A model generated the notes under the pieces. The model was not told the origin of the DNA. It saw only the letters and a program-made list of their open reading frames with translations, and did not search any database. From a virus, in the IMG/VR virus record IMGVR_UViG_3300037191_001576, positions 1-31,040 of that record: DNA of 31,040 bases. One strand, given 5' to 3'. Of the stretch, positions 29,583-31,040 are shown one piece after another. The translations under genes were made by a program, and so were the position numbers. Position 1 is the first letter of the stretch, and each line of letters opens with the position of its first letter.

Positions 29583-30279
29583 ATTCAGCACTGTTCTATA
29601 TGGTACGGCGCAACTCGCCGGGCTGGATAGGGACAATTTACCGACACACTTCTTTAAGCAGGTTCGCGACTTGGCGAGCCAGAGGTTGTCGGTGGCATGG
29701 GACACGGAACGGTGGCCCAACTTGGTGCGCGTGGAGAGCGCGACAGTCACAACGGCGAGTGACATTAACACGGCCCCGTATCCGGCAACGGCGGGGATGA
29801 TATTTCAAGTGTATCAGAAAGACCCCCGCGCAACGACAAACGCAGTTCCAGTTGGATATTCGTTGTATGACACCGGAACAGCGCAGCAAATAGTTTTATC
29901 CGACAACACCACGCCCGTTTATGTGGAGTTTGCGATCACACGACCTAGTTTCACGGGAGACACATACAGTGCCACCACAGACTACGCCGTGGATGACCAA
30001 GTTTACTATTCCACCACGGGACAATTTTACGACATGACGGTAGACGCGGTGGCTGGAACCATTCCGACCACAACGGCAAACTGGACAGTCGTCAGCATAC
30101 CAAAGAATTTTGAGAACTACCTCATACGAGGAACTTATGCGGATTATTTGAGAGCAAACGGCCAGCTCGAAATCGCGGCACTGGAAGACCGCACCGCCGA
30201 AGCCTTCATCACCGTGGAAGCGGACAAGGTGTATAGGCAACAAGGCCAAGTTAAGAAACTTAATTTTGTAGGATATTAG
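29569..30279 (+). CDS. Head-tail adaptor-like structural protein
   Basis: A protein of 236 aa. The N-terminal helical part (FFKQVRDLASQRLSVAWDTERWPNL, about 28-52) is followed by a strand-rich middle (about 60-190) with a YSATTDYAVDDQVYYSTTGQFY stretch, like carbohydrate-binding or decoration-type modules. The C terminus is helical (NYLIRGTYADYLRANGQLEIAALED, about 183-207). Helix ends around an inserted beta domain after the capsid gene suggest an adaptor or connector. The beta insert could be a surface-exposed binding module. Confidence in the exact role is low. Confidence 0.65.
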   Translation: MQTLKFSTVLYGTAQLAGLDRDNLPTHFFKQVRDLASQRLSVAWDTERWPNLVRVESATVTTASDINTAPYPATAGMIFQVYQKDPRATTNAVPVGYSLYDTGTAQQIVLSDNTTPVYVEFAITRPSFTGDTYSATTDYAVDDQVYYSTTGQFYDMTVDAVAGTIPTTTANWTVVSIPKNFENYLIRGTYADYLRANGQLEIAALEDRTAEAFITVEADKVYRQQGQVKKLNFVGY

Positions 30280-30283
30280 AATT

Positions 30284-30598
30284 ATGAAAGTACGAGCAGT
30301 AACAGGCGCAAGAACAATCACGGCGAATAGTAGCGGGACGTTTAAGACAATTACGTCAGCACTAGTCGCAAACGATTACCGAAAGTCATTCACCCTAACA
30401 AACATGGCTGTGGGCAAGTTGCTTGTAAATTTGTCTGGAGTCGATCCAACCGCAGCGGCTTGCCACTTCGTTCTACCGGGATGCACATCAGCCGCAGACG
30501 GCACGGGTGGCTCCTTGAGCGTGGATGGGTACGTTGGAGCCGTGACAGTTTTGGGAACGGGTGCTGGCGGCAGCTACTCGGTTGTCGAGTTCGGTTAA
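30284..30598 (+). CDS. Small beta-rich structural protein
   Basis: A 104-residue Ser/Thr/Gly/Ala-rich product with alternating strand patterns (VRAVTGARTITANSSGTFKT, then KSFTLTNMAVGKLLVNLSG and GYVGAVTVLGTGAGGSY). No membrane span or signal peptide. The pattern suits a decoration or tail-surface protein. It starts five bases after the adaptor-like gene and is followed by the LamG-like gene. Confidence 0.6.
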   Translation: MKVRAVTGARTITANSSGTFKTITSALVANDYRKSFTLTNMAVGKLLVNLSGVDPTAAACHFVLPGCTSAADGTGGSLSVDGYVGAVTVLGTGAGGSYSVVEFG

Positions 30599-30609
30599 AC
30601 TAAAATATC

Positions 30610-31040
30610 ATGGGAGCAAAATTTAGCGGCGGTGGAGCCACAGTATTCCACGACAGAACAGACTCTCCCGGCGAGATAACAACCTCGCTGATCAACTCCA
30701 CCGACGGTGCGGGATTGCACTTCGACGGGACGAGCGGGAATATCGAGATTGCGAAAGCTCCGTCTGACCCGCCGGACTTGGGGACGAAGTTTTCGTTTGA
30801 GTTGGTTGTGCAGGCGGATAGTTTTGGCAGCGCAAACCGTTGGCTCGTTGATTTTGGAACCGGTGGTCGATTTGTTTTCGGCAGCGATTCGAGTACTTCC
30901 TACAATCTCGGGATTTATGACAACACCTCTTGGAAGTCGTTAGGTGTTCAAGTATTGGATGACTTAATAGTTCATCATCTTTGTGTGACTGTCGATGGCA
31001 CGGCGGCGATTCTTTACGACAACGGGAACCAAGTTGGCGC
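30610..31040 (+). CDS. LamG/concanavalin-like tail or fibre protein (cut by window end)
   Basis: At least 143 aa are visible and the frame is open to the last base. GLHFDGTSGNIEI (about 35-47), then TKFSFELVVQADSFG (about 59-73), a WLVDFGTG strand and HHLCVTVDGTAAILYDNG (about 122-139) follow the strand order of the LamG/jelly-roll lectin-like fold. Phages use this fold in tail fibres or appendages that bind surface sugars, so it is a candidate host-recognition protein. The ATG follows the previous stop by 11 bases. The full length and C-terminal modules lie outside the window. Confidence 0.7.
   Translation, partial: MGAKFSGGGATVFHDRTDSPGEITTSLINSTDGAGLHFDGTSGNIEIAKAPSDPPDLGTKFSFELVVQADSFGSANRWLVDFGTGGRFVFGSDSSTSYNLGIYDNTSWKSLGVQVLDDLIVHHLCVTVDGTAAILYDNGNQVG

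Overview
The window is most of the genome of a temperate, probably short-tailed (podovirus-like) double-stranded DNA phage or prophage. The virion and packaging set is a large terminase, a portal of about 700 residues, an acidic scaffold-like protein, a DUF5309/SU10-type major capsid protein and a very large LPD38-type internal virion protein. Temperate lifestyle is shown by a tyrosine integrase next to a 50-bp 3' half of a tRNA-Pro(GGG) gene, the expected attP core. The host cannot be named with certainty. The AEP-type primase resembles ones I recall from Verrucomicrobiota mobile elements, and many genes lack a strong Shine-Dalgarno sequence; both only hint at that phylum.

Layout, left to right. 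(1) 1-6169: late virion genes, rightward (coiled-coil protein of 504 aa, giant protein of 1538 aa). (2) 6172-8638: lysogeny module with a PD-(D/E)XK nuclease-like protein, attP, integrase, two tiny proteins and a ribbon-helix-helix repressor with three GGTGAG-NN-CTCACC palindromes. (3) 8712-15902: rightward replication/recombination module with a DUF559-type nuclease, a RecB/Cas4-like nuclease split over two overlapping frames, a possible ssDNA-binding protein, family A DNA polymerase, a chain of microproteins including a zinc ribbon, an AEP-like primase and an SF3/DUF5906-like helicase. (4) 15903-16221: an iteron-rich non-coding segment with a large dyad around an AT-rich core, the best replication-origin candidate. 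(5) 16222-19750: ten small leftward genes in three units. Genes within a unit are joined by ATGA overlaps, and each unit begins at a CAGTGAGA element; one gene encodes an exported RlpA-like protein. (6) 19751-26231: rightward packaging operon (HTH/TerS-like, two unknowns, Nmad1/DUF1599, GIY-YIG nuclease, TerL, small HTH, portal, 74-aa protein), closed by a strong terminator. (7) 26344-26628: one leftward orphan gene. (8) 27019-31040: rightward scaffold, capsid, connector-like and tail genes; the last is cut by the window edge.

The most unusual signal is regulatory. The two divergent intergenic regions (19751-19968 and 26629-27018) each carry the same 40-bp array of exactly 10-bp-phased GGTTYGGGNN units ending in GGTTTTTGAA, in opposite orientation about 6.9 kb apart. 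Both leftward transcription blocks also share the CAGTGAGA start element. Together these suggest a phage-encoded control or packaging-recognition module used twice.

Other notable points are the split Fe-S nuclease, the origin-like dyad, a canonical G-quadruplex motif upstream of the polymerase gene, and strong enrichment of the word CTGGA/TCCAG in most genes but not in the scaffold and capsid genes.
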